Of a stretch of DNA of 64,000 nucleotides, positions 9,525 through 18,742 are shown piece by piece; within the stretch, counting starts at the first letter, position 1; each line of letters begins with the position of its first letter. The stretch is from assembly GCF_025140835.1 (NCBI RefSeq), contig NZ_CP081153.1, positions 2,108,001-2,172,000 on the forward strand. The letters run 5' to 3'. This DNA is from Aliiroseovarius sp. M344. Lineage in GTDB: Bacteria > Pseudomonadota > Alphaproteobacteria > Rhodobacterales > Rhodobacteraceae. Below the pieces are notes generated by a model, which ran no database searches, had not been told where the DNA came from, and saw only the letters and a program-made list of their open reading frames with translations. Both the position numbers and the translations under genes were made by a program.

Positions 9525-9832
9525 GATTTACCCTTCCTGTTCGGTCTCGGCGGTCACTTCCAGACTGGTGTACACAGCAGCACCCACCATGCGCTTGTTT
9601 TCGGGCTGGTTCAACCGATCTGCTTGGCAACCGGGTGGAAAAGCTCATCCATCTGCGGTCCGCAAAAACATATACTAAAGCAGTATACGCCTTTCCCACA
9701 TTGCCCCTCGCATCACAAAAACGCCGCGCTTCGTGCGCTAAGACCTTGCGTTGCAGCATTAATTTTTGTGTCATTCAACGGCAGGTGGTGGGCTACGATA
9801 ATGACAAGAACGAACTTTTGGGGGGCGTAGAC
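9525..9832. other. Divergent intergenic region, amidohydrolase / ABC importer
   Basis: About 308 bases separate the divergent M20 amidohydrolase and binding-protein genes. An open frame runs through it in phase with the binding protein, but the product would be an unlikely N-terminal extension ahead of a good signal peptide. The only distinct structure seen is the 17-base palindrome at 9671-9687, described separately. Promoters for both genes should lie here, but no convincing -35/-10 pair was picked. Confidence 0.6.
9671..9687. promoter_or_regulatory. Palindromic operator candidate
   Basis: TATACT and AGTATA form a perfect six-base inverted repeat around a five-base spacer, roughly midway between the divergent amidohydrolase and ABC importer genes. 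The size and placement fit a dimeric repressor or activator site. There is no regulator gene beside it, and the regulator family is unknown. Confidence 0.35.
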
Positions 9833-11548
9833 ATGACACGCAAAAGGATTTCGACGTTGGGATGCGCTGCTGGCATGGCCATGTCTTTGTTGCCGGTTGG
9901 TGCGTTTGCAGATCGCGGAGACGCGGGTCACCTCAACATTCTATATTGGCAAGCCCCGACGATCCTGAACCCTTATCTGTCCAGCGGACCCAAGGACATT
10001 GAACCAGCGTCGCTGGCTCTGGAACCGCTTGCGCGATATGACGAAAATGGCAATTTGACCGCGTGGCTGGCCGCAGAGATCCCCACCCTTGCCAATGGTG
10101 GGGTATCGAACGACCTGACATCAATCACATGGGCGTTGCAGCCCGGACTGTTGTGGTCCGACGGGTCGGCAGTCACCGCACATGATGTTGTTTTTACGGC
10201 CGATTACTGCATGACGCCCGAGGGTGGATGTCAACAGGCGACAAAGTTCTCGGACGTGACAAGCGTCGAAGCGCTGGATGATCTGACCGTCCGCATCACC
10301 TTCGCAGCAGCCAAACCCTTCCCCTATGGCCCGTTGGTCGGGGTCGAAACACCGATCCTACAAAAAGCGCAGTTCAAGGAATGCATGGGGGCTAACGCCC
10401 CAACCTGCACCACGCAAAATTCCGCCCCCATCGGCACCGGTCCGTTTCAAGTGACCGAGTTTCGCGCGGGAGATGTGGTCACATTCGAGGCCAATCCCAA
10501 CTATCGCGACCCAGATAAGCCGGGCTTTGCAACCGTGACTTTCAAAGGAGGCGGCGACGCCATCGGGGCCGCCCGCGCTGTACTGGAAACCGGCGAAATG
10601 GACTATGCGTGGAACCTTCAGGTTGACCCTGAAGTCCTGAGCCAGATGGCCAGCGGCGGCAAAGGCACCATCGTTCGATCCTTCGGGACGCCGGTGGAAC
10701 GGTTGATGATCAACCGCACCAATCCATCGGCAAAGCTGGGCGACGCACGCTCCACCCGCGATGGAGGGGCGCATCCGTTCCTGACCGATCCATCTGTTTT
10801 AACCGCCATGTCAGCAGCCATCGACCGCGCTGTGGTCGCTGAACTTGGCTATGGCACGGCGGGCAAGCCGACCTGTGACATCCTTCCCGCCCCTGCGATT
10901 TATGCCTCAGACGCGAACGCTGCCTGTTTGACGCAAGACCTTGGCCGCGCAGATCAGCTTCTGACCGACGCTGGCTGGGTGGACAGCGACGGCGACGGGG
11001 TGCGCGAAAAAGACGGGGTGCGTTTGTCGGTGCTGTTCCAGACCTCGACCAACCCGGTACGTCAGGACACGCAGGCTTTGCTGAAATCGTGGTGGGCCGA
11101 GATCGGCATCGAAACCGAATTGCGCCACATCGACCCGTCGGTCTTTTTCGGCGGCGATCAGGCCAGCCCGGATACGTTCCAGAAATTCTATGCCGACATC
11201 CAGATGTTCACCAATTTCTTCCCCGGCACCGATCCCGAGGCCTATCTGAACAACTGGACCTGCAAAAGCATCCCCGAGCCCGCCAACAACTGGCTGGGCT
11301 TCAACATCCCGCGGTTTTGCGACCCGGCATATGACGCGCTGGCCGCCAAGCTGGCACAAACCGCGGTGCTGGAAGACCGCGCGGCGATTGCGCGCGACAT
11401 GAATGACATGCTGATGCAGGCCGGGGCTCTGATCCCCTTGGTGCATCGCGGCGATGTCTCCGCGATCTCACATACGCTGGACGGGGTTCGCATGAATTCA
11501 TGGGACAGCGAGCTTTGGAATATCGCGGACTGGACCCGCAGCGACTAA
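9833..11548 (+). CDS. Peptide/nickel-type ABC transporter substrate-binding protein
   Basis: A 571-residue SBP family 5 (DppA/OppA-like) periplasmic protein. The start at 9833 gives a Sec signal peptide (positive MTRKR, hydrophobic GMAMSLLPVGAFA, cleavage after Ala-Phe-Ala). The family signatures are YEN-like DENGNLTAWLAAEIPT and LLWSDGSAVTAHDVVFTADY near residue 110, and the C-terminal PLVHRGDVSAIS. Two short Cys-containing insertions (YCMTPEGGCQ and ECMGANAPTC) may form disulphides and are not universal in the family. It heads an operon with two permease genes, starting about 65 bp before the first. Confidence 0.92.
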   Translation: MTRKRISTLGCAAGMAMSLLPVGAFADRGDAGHLNILYWQAPTILNPYLSSGPKDIEPASLALEPLARYDENGNLTAWLAAEIPTLANGGVSNDLTSITWALQPGLLWSDGSAVTAHDVVFTADYCMTPEGGCQQATKFSDVTSVEALDDLTVRITFAAAKPFPYGPLVGVETPILQKAQFKECMGANAPTCTTQNSAPIGTGPFQVTEFRAGDVVTFEANPNYRDPDKPGFATVTFKGGGDAIGAARAVLETGEMDYAWNLQVDPEVLSQMASGGKGTIVRSFGTPVERLMINRTNPSAKLGDARSTRDGGAHPFLTDPSVLTAMSAAIDRAVVAELGYGTAGKPTCDILPAPAIYASDANAACLTQDLGRADQLLTDAGWVDSDGDGVREKDGVRLSVLFQTSTNPVRQDTQALLKSWWAEIGIETELRHIDPSVFFGGDQASPDTFQKFYADIQMFTNFFPGTDPEAYLNNWTCKSIPEPANNWLGFNIPRFCDPAYDALAAKLAQTAVLEDRAAIARDMNDMLMQAGALIPLVHRGDVSAISHTLDGVRMNSWDSELWNIADWTRSD

Positions 11549-11614
11549 GCCCGTTAAACTGGGCCAACACCCGCCCCAACCGGTGGGCAGCCCCGAAGGA
11601 CCGCAGGTCGTCAC

Positions 11615-12625
11615 ATGTTCACCTATACGCTGCGGCGGCTTGCCTTTTCTGTTCCGGTGTTGCTGGCCATCAGCCTGGCGATCTTCCTCTTGATCGACCT
11701 CGCCCCGAATGATCCAACTGCCAACCTGCCACTGACAATTCCGCCGGAAATGCGCGAGCAAATTCGCGTCGGTCTTGGTTTGGATGCGCCAACCCATCTG
11801 CGCTATCTTCTTTGGTGCAAACAGTTTTTCATCCATGAGCCCCTGAACCTGATCGAGGCGCTGACGGGTTGGGCCGGCCCCAGCGATGATCGGTTCAGGG
11901 TGCAAAGCTGGTCCGCGCGCGCGCCCGTTGTTGATCTGATCATCGAGCGGATGCCCCAGACCCTGTGGGTGGTCGGGCTGTCCATGCTGATCGGGATCAT
12001 GATCGCCCTGCCGCTTGGCATCCTGTCCGCCTATCGCCAATACGGGTGGGTCGATCAACTGGGCACGTTCGTGGCCATGGTCGGCTTCTCGGTCCCCAGC
12101 TTTTTTCTGGGCGTTTTGATGATTATCGCCTTTTCGGTGAACCTTGGCTGGTTTCCGTCGATCTATGACACCACGCACGAGGTGACGGACTGGCAAAGTC
12201 TGGGCGTCCAGATCCGGCAGATGATCATGCCGGTCATGGTGCTGGCACTTTATAACACCGCTCAATTCAGCCGTTATATGCGGGCCGCCGTTCTGGACAA
12301 CCTGCATCAGGACTATGTGCGCACCGCCCGTGCCAAAGGGATGTCCGAGACCCGTTTGGTTCTGGGCCATGTGCTGCGCAACGCGATGATCCCGGTCGTG
12401 ACCGTCATCTCCCTGACCATTCCGCAGATTTTTGCCGGCGCGATCATCACCGAGCAGGTGTTCAAGGTGAACGGTTTGGGGCAGCTGTTGATCAGCGGCA
12501 TCCAGAACGGCGACGTGCCGCTGGTGCAGACGCTGACGTTTCTGTTCGCGGTTCTGATTGTCCTGTTCAACCTTCTGGCCGACATCCTGTATGGCATTCT
12601 CGATCCGAGAATTCGCTATGACTGA
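11615..12625 (+). CDS. ABC transporter permease, DppB-type
   Basis: A 336-residue inner-membrane permease of the peptide/nickel importer class. The N-terminal helix (LAFSVPVLLAISLAIFLLIDLAP) is followed by a long periplasmic loop typical of DppB. The cytoplasmic EAA loop that contacts the ATPase is seen in YVRTARAKGMSETRLVLGHV near residue 235. About six transmembrane helices are expected. It ends inside the next permease gene (8-base overlap), so both subunits are made together. Confidence 0.93.
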   Translation: MFTYTLRRLAFSVPVLLAISLAIFLLIDLAPNDPTANLPLTIPPEMREQIRVGLGLDAPTHLRYLLWCKQFFIHEPLNLIEALTGWAGPSDDRFRVQSWSARAPVVDLIIERMPQTLWVVGLSMLIGIMIALPLGILSAYRQYGWVDQLGTFVAMVGFSVPSFFLGVLMIIAFSVNLGWFPSIYDTTHEVTDWQSLGVQIRQMIMPVMVLALYNTAQFSRYMRAAVLDNLHQDYVRTARAKGMSETRLVLGHVLRNAMIPVVTVISLTIPQIFAGAIITEQVFKVNGLGQLLISGIQNGDVPLVQTLTFLFAVLIVLFNLLADILYGILDPRIRYD

Positions 12626-13526
12626 ACCGGTAACAGTCTTTGCAACGTCGCGCCCCCGCCGCGCCACGTTATGGCGTCGCTTCGGCGCGCATCCCGGCGC
12701 TGTGGCAGGCAGCATGGTCTTTGCTCTGATCTGCATTGCGGTGCTGATAGGCCCGATGATCTGGGGGATCGACCCTGCACAGATTGATATCGGCGCAAAA
12801 AATCAAGGGGCAAGTCTGACCCACCCGCTTGGCACTGACCAACTGGGGCGGGACTTGCTGGCGGCCCTTTTGGCGGGCGGACGGGTTTCCCTTTTGGTTG
12901 GGGTGGTGGCGATGGCGCTTGCTCTGTGCCTTGGGGCGCTGATTGGTGTCATCGCAGGCATGTCTCGCAGATGGGACGCGCCTCTGATGCGCCTGACCGA
13001 CCTTTGCCTGTCTCTGCCGCTTTTGCCGCTGCTGCTGGTCGCCATCATGCTTTGGCGCGACAGTTTACGAGCCCAGTTTGGCGCGGAGCTGGGCATCTTC
13101 CTGTTGATTGTCGGCGTCATCGGCCTGACCAGTTGGATGCAAACTGCTCGGATCGTTCGGGGCAGCGTGCTGGCACTGCGCGAACACCAATTCGTCATGG
13201 CAGCAACCGCTCTGGGCACGCAACCCTTCGCGATGATCCGACGTCACATTCTGCCCAATGTCCTGAGCCCGGTTCTGGTCTCGGCCACCCTTGGGATCGG
13301 CCATGCGATCCTCACCGAAAGCGCGCTTAGCTTTCTGGGGTTAGGCTTTCCGTCCGATGTGCCAACCTGGGGCCGGTTGCTGTTTGATGGCACAAATTAC
13401 ATGACGCTGACCCCATCACGCGTGATCTGGCCGGGGCTGGCAATCTCGCTGACCGTGCTCAGCGTGAACTATATCGGCGACGGGCTGCGGGACGCTCTTG
13501 ATCCGCGTTGGCAACGGCGCTGGTAA
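12618..13526 (+). CDS. ABC transporter permease, DppC-type
   Basis: A 302-residue second permease of the same importer. The N-terminus carries the Arg-rich cytoplasmic stretch RRATLWRRFGAHPGAVAG, then the first helix and the DppC signature HPLGTDQLGRDLLAALLAGGR. The EAA loop is VMAATALGTQPFAMIRRHIL, and the C-terminus is LRDALDPRW. The start at 12618 overlaps the previous gene by eight bases. An in-frame start at 12558 exists but would double-code deeply into DppB. No ATPase gene follows, so the nucleotide-binding subunits must come from elsewhere. Confidence 0.92.
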   Translation: MTEPVTVFATSRPRRATLWRRFGAHPGAVAGSMVFALICIAVLIGPMIWGIDPAQIDIGAKNQGASLTHPLGTDQLGRDLLAALLAGGRVSLLVGVVAMALALCLGALIGVIAGMSRRWDAPLMRLTDLCLSLPLLPLLLVAIMLWRDSLRAQFGAELGIFLLIVGVIGLTSWMQTARIVRGSVLALREHQFVMAATALGTQPFAMIRRHILPNVLSPVLVSATLGIGHAILTESALSFLGLGFPSDVPTWGRLLFDGTNYMTLTPSRVIWPGLAISLTVLSVNYIGDGLRDALDPRWQRRW

Positions 13527-13736
13527 ATCGTCAAAAAAGAACGCGACAGGCGGGTAGTTAACCCGTGCAAGATCGCTCGCCCAACGAGACCAGCGACGGG
13601 GCGTAAGACGTTCGCCCTCAATGCTAGGTTTCGGGAAATAATTCTGCATGATCCGGCACATCTCATCCCTCTTACCCTTGTCAGGCCCAGTTTCGCACGC
13701 CAGATGGAACACATTCCCAAATGCGGAGACGTGAAG

Positions 13737-14801
13737 ATGTTTGAGACTTTTGGCTTTGAGACCCTGACCCCTCGCACAGCCTCCATCCTGTTCGGATTGG
13801 GCTTGGGCGCGGCATTTGGCTTTTTGGCAGAGATCACGCGCTTCTGTTTGCGGCGCGGGTTGATCGGCGGTGGCGACAACAATCGGTCCGCCTTGGCAAT
13901 TTGGGTGACAGCTTTGGCCGTCGCCGTTTTGGGCACGCAGGGCTTGGTTCAGGCTGGCCTGATTGAGTTTTCTGAGCATCGCTTCCACGCCGCAGGCCTG
14001 CCCTATCTGTCGATCATCATCGGCGGGCTGATTTTCGGTGCTGGCATGGTCATGACCCGCGGATGTCTGTCACGGCTTGCCGTGCTTGGAGCATCTGGCA
14101 ACCTGCGCGCATTGGTCGTGTTGGGTGTTGCCGCTCTGGCTGCACTCGCCACACTAAAAGGCCTGCTGGCGCCTGCGCGCGTTGCCATAGAAGCTGTCGT
14201 TACACCTGCCCCGGCACTGCCCCTTTGGACCGCCGCGGTGCCACTGGTGATTGCGGGCTATCTTGTAGTTCAATCGCGCCCACGCGCCGGTCTGCTGGTG
14301 CTGGCCGCCCTTCTGGGCGCACTCATCCCATTGGGTTGGCTGGGCACGGGCCTTGTCCTGCAAGACGAATTTGATCCGATCACGTTTGAAAGCCTTTCGT
14401 TCACGGCCCCCTTGGCTGACACACTGTTCTGGACAGCTGCGGCTTCGGCGGTTGGCGGCAATTTCGGTACCGGCCTGATCGGTGGCGTGGTGCTGGGCGC
14501 ACTGGCGTCTGCCCTGTTCGCGGGACGTTTTCAATGGCAGGGCTTTGAAGGACCGGGTCAGATGGGGCGTTACCTGACCGGCGGCGCGCTTATGGGCGTT
14601 GGCGGCGTTTTGGCCGGTGGCTGCACCGTAGGCGCTGGTATCTCTGGCGTTGCCACTCTGTCGACAGCGGCCGTACTGGCGCTGCTGGCGATTTCGGCAG
14701 GGGCATGGATGGCGGGGCGCGTGGATGCGCGCCTCACTTCTCGATCGAATGACGGATCCGTCGCACGCCCAGCCACACAAGCCCAACCACAGGCAGCGTA
14801 A
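13737..14801 (+). CDS. YeeE/YedE family sulfur-compound transporter
   Basis: A 354-residue polytopic membrane protein of the YeeE/YedE (DUF395) family, whose characterised members import thiosulfate or move sulfur-containing groups. The two conserved cysteine-centred motifs are present: MVMTRGCLSRLAVLGASGNL in the first half and GVLAGGCTVGAGISG in the second. About nine to ten hydrophobic helices are visible. GGAG eight bases ahead supports ATG 13737; an ATG at 13704 would add eleven residues. The 3' end overlaps the convergent DUF3422 gene by 68 bases. Confidence 0.88.
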   Translation: MFETFGFETLTPRTASILFGLGLGAAFGFLAEITRFCLRRGLIGGGDNNRSALAIWVTALAVAVLGTQGLVQAGLIEFSEHRFHAAGLPYLSIIIGGLIFGAGMVMTRGCLSRLAVLGASGNLRALVVLGVAALAALATLKGLLAPARVAIEAVVTPAPALPLWTAAVPLVIAGYLVVQSRPRAGLLVLAALLGALIPLGWLGTGLVLQDEFDPITFESLSFTAPLADTLFWTAAASAVGGNFGTGLIGGVVLGALASALFAGRFQWQGFEGPGQMGRYLTGGALMGVGGVLAGGCTVGAGISGVATLSTAAVLALLAISAGAWMAGRVDARLTSRSNDGSVARPATQAQPQAA

Positions 14802-16020
14802 GCGCGGCGGTCAGCATGCCCTTCGATATGCCAAAGAACTCTGTCATCGGGTAAGCAAGGTAGCCCGCCAAAGACACCGCGTAATAGCTGATCGCAACGA
14901 CAGACAGACCCTCAACAGTCTCTTGCAACCTGAGCTGCATGTCTGCGCGTCGGTCCATGCTCTCCAGCAAGGCTTGGTTCTGTTCGGAACGTTGCACATC
15001 CACACGCGTCCGCAGCAGGTCCCCGGCACGCACGGCCCGTCCGGCCATGTTTGACAGCAAACCTTCGGCGCTTTTGATCGTGCGCATTGCGGGATCATAA
15101 CGGCGCATCATGAATTCGCTCAGCGTCTGGCGCCCTAAAAACCGTTCCTCGCGCAACACCTTGATCCGCTGCAATACAATCGCCTCATAGGCTTTGGTTG
15201 CGCTCAGACGAAACGACGCCGAGGCGGTCAGATCTTCAAGCTGCGACGAGACCCCAAGCAACTCGTCAAGCGTGGTTTCTGGTGCTTCGTCACCGCGCGA
15301 CATCGCCCCAACCAAATGTGTAAGCTCGCCATCAATCTGGCTGAGATCGGCGAGCAAATCGCGCGCCAGCGGCAGGCCTAGCATCGACATGGACTTGTAG
15401 GTCTCAATCTCGCACAGGCGTTGGACGATCCGTCCAATCCGCCGTGCACCAGTGTCTTTCCGGGTGAACGCTGCAAAGCGCATATGGCCCGACGGATCAA
15501 TTCGGAAGTCGCCGGCCACCATGGCCGCCCGATCCAAAACCCAGGTCGAGGCAACGCTTTCAGCAACAAACCAATTACGGATTGCCTGTTCCATCTCGGC
15601 CTCGCTGTCGGGCATGATGTCGATCCGAATATGGGCCGAGGTCAGGCGTTGGCCCGGCGCTGTTTGCAGCCAGTCATCCGGAAACACATCAAAGGCAGTG
15701 GGGTCAAAGGCCCGCGAACTGATCCCGTCAGCAAAGACCGTATATGTGACAAATTCGTTGTGCTGTTCCCATTTCAGATGGTGGCGCCCTATGGCTCCGA
15801 AATAGTGGTTCGCGCCCGGGCTTGGATGCGGCGCGCCAAAACGGTCCAGCAGGTCAATCAGGTGCGCGCGATCAGCGTCACGGTCCCGGCTGGACGCATC
15901 TTCGGGCCGTTTCACCGCCAGATAGACCGCCGTAGCAGGCGCTTTCAAAGCAGGCGATGGTCGCGCATGCAGTTCGTTTGCCAGCGCGTATCGCTGCGGG
16001 TGGTCATCCATTGAAAACAT
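14734..16020 (-). CDS. DUF3422 family membrane-anchored protein
   Basis: A 428-residue protein matching the DUF3422 family, common in alphaproteobacteria and without a known function. It starts MDDHPQRYALANELHARPSP after the first residues, with NELHARP being the family hallmark. A long helical, probably coiled-coil region follows (residues about 190-370). Two C-terminal transmembrane helices (VVAISYYAVSLAGYL and MLTAALTLPVVGLVWLGV) precede a basic tail. The architecture suggests a cytoplasmic or periplasmic coiled coil held at the membrane. AGGAAAGG upstream supports the start at 16020. It sits about 110 bp downstream of murD. Confidence 0.85.
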   Translation of the reverse strand: MFSMDDHPQRYALANELHARPSPALKAPATAVYLAVKRPEDASSRDRDADRAHLIDLLDRFGAPHPSPGANHYFGAIGRHHLKWEQHNEFVTYTVFADGISSRAFDPTAFDVFPDDWLQTAPGQRLTSAHIRIDIMPDSEAEMEQAIRNWFVAESVASTWVLDRAAMVAGDFRIDPSGHMRFAAFTRKDTGARRIGRIVQRLCEIETYKSMSMLGLPLARDLLADLSQIDGELTHLVGAMSRGDEAPETTLDELLGVSSQLEDLTASASFRLSATKAYEAIVLQRIKVLREERFLGRQTLSEFMMRRYDPAMRTIKSAEGLLSNMAGRAVRAGDLLRTRVDVQRSEQNQALLESMDRRADMQLRLQETVEGLSVVAISYYAVSLAGYLAYPMTEFFGISKGMLTAALTLPVVGLVWLGVRRIRHSIEK

Positions 16021-16129
16021 GTCGCGCCTTTCCTGTTGCGACAGAGGTAACAGAGACGTGACACATTGCAACCCCTTTAAAACAAGGGATTTTCGGGTTT
16101 TTTCGTATGCTGTGGAATACCGCTAGCGC

Positions 16130-17539
16130 TCACGCATCCCAAAGATACTTGGCGACCTGACGGGTGAAATCCTCGCCACGCATTTCGAAATCTTTGTACT
16201 GGTCGAAACTGGCCGCCGCCGGGGCCAGCAGGACGGTATCGCCCGATTGCGCGTCGCGCGCGGCCAGTGCCACAGCTTGCTCCATGGTCTCGCAAATTTC
16301 GTGCGGGACGTCGCCCAATTGCAGGGCAAATTCGCGCGCCGAATGGCCGATCAGATAGGCTTTCGTAACGCCGGACAAGTCATCGGCGGACAGGGCCTCA
16401 ATCCCCCCGTCTTTGCCCAGACCACCAGCAATCCACCGAATGCTTTTGAAGGCCGCCAAAGCTGCCCGCGCACTGTCCACATTGGTCGCCTTGCTGTCAT
16501 TGACGAAAGCCACGCCGTCTTTCTCACCAACAAGTTGCGAGCGGTGCGGCAAGCCCTTGAACGTGTGAAACGCGGCTTCGACCTGCTTGGGTGACAGTCC
16601 AAGGGTGCGACAGGCCGCATAAGCTGCGCAGGCGTTTTGGTGGTTATGGGTGCCGGGCAGCCCTTTGATAGGGCGCAAGTCAATCGAGCCGACCTGCCGC
16701 CCCTTGCGATATTCGGACAAAAACCCTTTGCGCGCAAAGACCTGCCATCCCGGCCCGGTCAGTTTGCGATCAACCGAGATGCGGATCACGCGATCATCCG
16801 CCGGGCCTTCGGACAATTGCCCGGCCAGATAGACGCCTTCCGCCTCGTCCACGCCGATCACGGCGCGGTCAGGCCCGCCTTCGGCAAACAGGCGTCGCTT
16901 GGCCGCGAAATACCCGCCCATACCGCCGTGGCGGTCCAGATGGTCGGGCGACAGGTTGGTAAACACGGCCACATCAGGCGTCAGGGCCCGCGCCAGATCG
17001 GTTTGATAGCTGGACAGTTCCAGCACCACGACCTCGCCGTCATGGGCCGGGTCGATGTCCAGCACGCCGCGCCCGATATTGCCGGCCAATTGCGCGGGTC
17101 GCCCGGCCTCTTGCAGGATATGGTGGATCAGCGCCGTAGTCGTGGACTTGCCATTCGACCCGGTGATCGCGACGACCTTGGGCATCACCTCGAAACTGTC
17201 CCAGTCCTGATCAGCAAAACTGCGAAAGAACAGGCCGATGTCATTGTCGACAGGCACGCCCGCCTCCATCGCGGCGGCGATGATCTTGTTGGGTTCGGGA
17301 TACAGATGCGGAATGCCGGGACTGACGATCAACGTGGCCACATCCTGCCAGGCGTCGGCTTTCGTCAGGTCGTATAAGGTCAGGGCCTGACCTTCGGCGC
17401 GGTCGCGGGCTTCAGACCCATCGTCCCAGCACAAAGCTTCTGCGCCGCCAGCTTCCAAAGCGTGCGCCGTTGCAAGGCCCGAGCGGCCAAGCCCCAGAAC
17501 CGCAACCTTCTGGCCTTCATAACCTTTGACCGGGATCAT
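16130..17539 (-). CDS. murD: UDP-N-acetylmuramoyl-L-alanine:D-glutamate ligase
   Basis: MurD adds D-glutamate to UDP-MurNAc-L-Ala in the cytoplasm. The 469-residue protein shows [15 protein letters not shown] for nucleotide binding at the N-terminus, the ATP P-loop [15 protein letters not shown] near residue 125, the LSSYQ and [10 protein letters not shown] motifs of Mur ligases, and FVNDSKATN near 340, typical of MurD. The strong GAGGAGG site supports ATG 17539. Unlike the upstream dcw genes it lies behind a terminator after mraY, so it probably has its own promoter or depends on read-through. Confidence 0.97.
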   Translation of the reverse strand: MIPVKGYEGQKVAVLGLGRSGLATAHALEAGGAEALCWDDGSEARDRAEGQALTLYDLTKADAWQDVATLIVSPGIPHLYPEPNKIIAAAMEAGVPVDNDIGLFFRSFADQDWDSFEVMPKVVAITGSNGKSTTTALIHHILQEAGRPAQLAGNIGRGVLDIDPAHDGEVVVLELSSYQTDLARALTPDVAVFTNLSPDHLDRHGGMGGYFAAKRRLFAEGGPDRAVIGVDEAEGVYLAGQLSEGPADDRVIRISVDRKLTGPGWQVFARKGFLSEYRKGRQVGSIDLRPIKGLPGTHNHQNACAAYAACRTLGLSPKQVEAAFHTFKGLPHRSQLVGEKDGVAFVNDSKATNVDSARAALAAFKSIRWIAGGLGKDGGIEALSADDLSGVTKAYLIGHSAREFALQLGDVPHEICETMEQAVALAARDAQSGDTVLLAPAAASFDQYKDFEMRGEDFTRQVAKYLWDA

Positions 17540-17582
17540 CCGTGCCTCCTCGTTCGTCTGATCCATCGCTACCGGACTTGTG

Positions 17583-17617
17583 CAAAAAAAAAAAGCCCCA
17601 CCGAATGGCAGGGCTTT
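17583..17617 (-). terminator. Rho-independent terminator after mraY
   Basis: On the minus strand a perfect AAAGCCC/GGGCTTT stem, extended by CC/GG pairs around a short loop, is followed by an eleven-T run. It lies 22 bases beyond the mraY stop and about 45 bases before the murD start codon, splitting the dcw cluster. Confidence 0.85.
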
Positions 17618-17638
17618 GGTCATCAGTATTGCGCCGTC

Positions 17639-18721
17639 TTACCGAACCTTCAGCGTCGCCAGTCCAATCAGCGCTAGGATCAAGGAAATGATCCAGAAGC
17701 GGATGACGATCTGCGGCTCTTTCCAGCCCAGATGCTCAAAGTGATGGTGAATGGGTGCCATCAAAAACACCCGGCGACCAGTCCGTTTGTAATACAGCAC
17801 CTGAATGATGACCGACAGCGCTTCGACCACAAACAGGCCGCCGACGATTGCCAGCACGATCTCGTGCTTGGTGGCGACCGCAATGGCGCCCAGTGCGCCG
17901 CCAAGAGCCAGCGAACCGGTGTCGCCCATGAACACCGCCGCAGGGGGGGCATTATACCACAGAAACCCAAGCCCCCCGCCGATCAGGGCAGAAGTGAAAA
18001 TAAACAGCTCACCGGTGCCAGGGACGTAGTGCACATCCAGATACTCGGTGAAGTCAACGCGGCCAACGGCATAGGCGATGACGCCCAATGTGCCCGCTGC
18101 AATCATCACCGGCATAATCGCCAATCCGTCCAGACCATCGGTCAGGTTGACCGCATTCGCAGCCCCCACAATCACGATCATCACAAAGGGCACGAAGAAT
18201 ATACCCATGTTCAAAAGTGTGTCCTTGAAGAAGGGCAGCGCCAGTTGAAACTGCAATCCCTCCGGGTGGCTGATCGAGGCGAGATAGCCCGCGATCGCTG
18301 CAATCGCCAGCCCGATGGCCATGCGGATTTTACCGGAAACGCCCGCTGTCGTGGCTTTTGAGACCTTGGCGTAATCGTCTGCAAATCCAATCAAACCAAA
18401 GCCATAGGTGACAAAAAGCGTGATCCAGATATAGGGGTTGTCCAGCCGCGCCCACAAGAGCGTGGACACCAGAAGCGCCGACAGGATCAACAGCCCGCCC
18501 ATTGTCGGCGTCCCCTGTTTTTCCTTGTGGCTTTCAGGGCCATCCTCGCGGATCGGCTGGCCCTTGCCCTGCTTGCGGCGCAAGATGTTGATCAACGGTT
18601 TGCCAAAAATAAACCCGAAGATCAGCGCGGTGAAGAACGCCCCGCCCGAGCGAAACGTGATATAACGAAACAGGTTGAAAACATCGCCACCGTCCGAAAA
18701 CTCGGTCAACCAATACAACAT
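17639..18721 (-). CDS. mraY: Phospho-N-acetylmuramoyl-pentapeptide transferase
   Basis: MraY transfers phospho-MurNAc-pentapeptide to undecaprenyl phosphate, making lipid I at the inner membrane. The 360-residue length is standard. About ten transmembrane helices are visible. The PNPT motifs are present: KQGTPTMGG near residue 70, GFADDYAKV near 115 (Asp-Asp), [10 protein letters not shown] near 190, [12 protein letters not shown] near 265, and the histidine motif [13 protein letters not shown] near 325. It follows murF by 22 bp in the dcw cluster. Confidence 0.98.
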   Translation of the reverse strand: MLYWLTEFSDGGDVFNLFRYITFRSGGAFFTALIFGFIFGKPLINILRRKQGKGQPIREDGPESHKEKQGTPTMGGLLILSALLVSTLLWARLDNPYIWITLFVTYGFGLIGFADDYAKVSKATTAGVSGKIRMAIGLAIAAIAGYLASISHPEGLQFQLALPFFKDTLLNMGIFFVPFVMIVIVGAANAVNLTDGLDGLAIMPVMIAAGTLGVIAYAVGRVDFTEYLDVHYVPGTGELFIFTSALIGGGLGFLWYNAPPAAVFMGDTGSLALGGALGAIAVATKHEIVLAIVGGLFVVEALSVIIQVLYYKRTGRRVFLMAPIHHHFEHLGWKEPQIVIRFWIISLILALIGLATLKVR

Positions 18722-18742
18722 ATTGTGGGTCCCTTTTTGGAG

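Noticed and set aside
9518..9832. N-terminal extension of the peptide-binding protein from 9518
   Set aside because: It would place about 105 unlikely residues before a good Sec signal peptide; the ATG at 9833 fits better.
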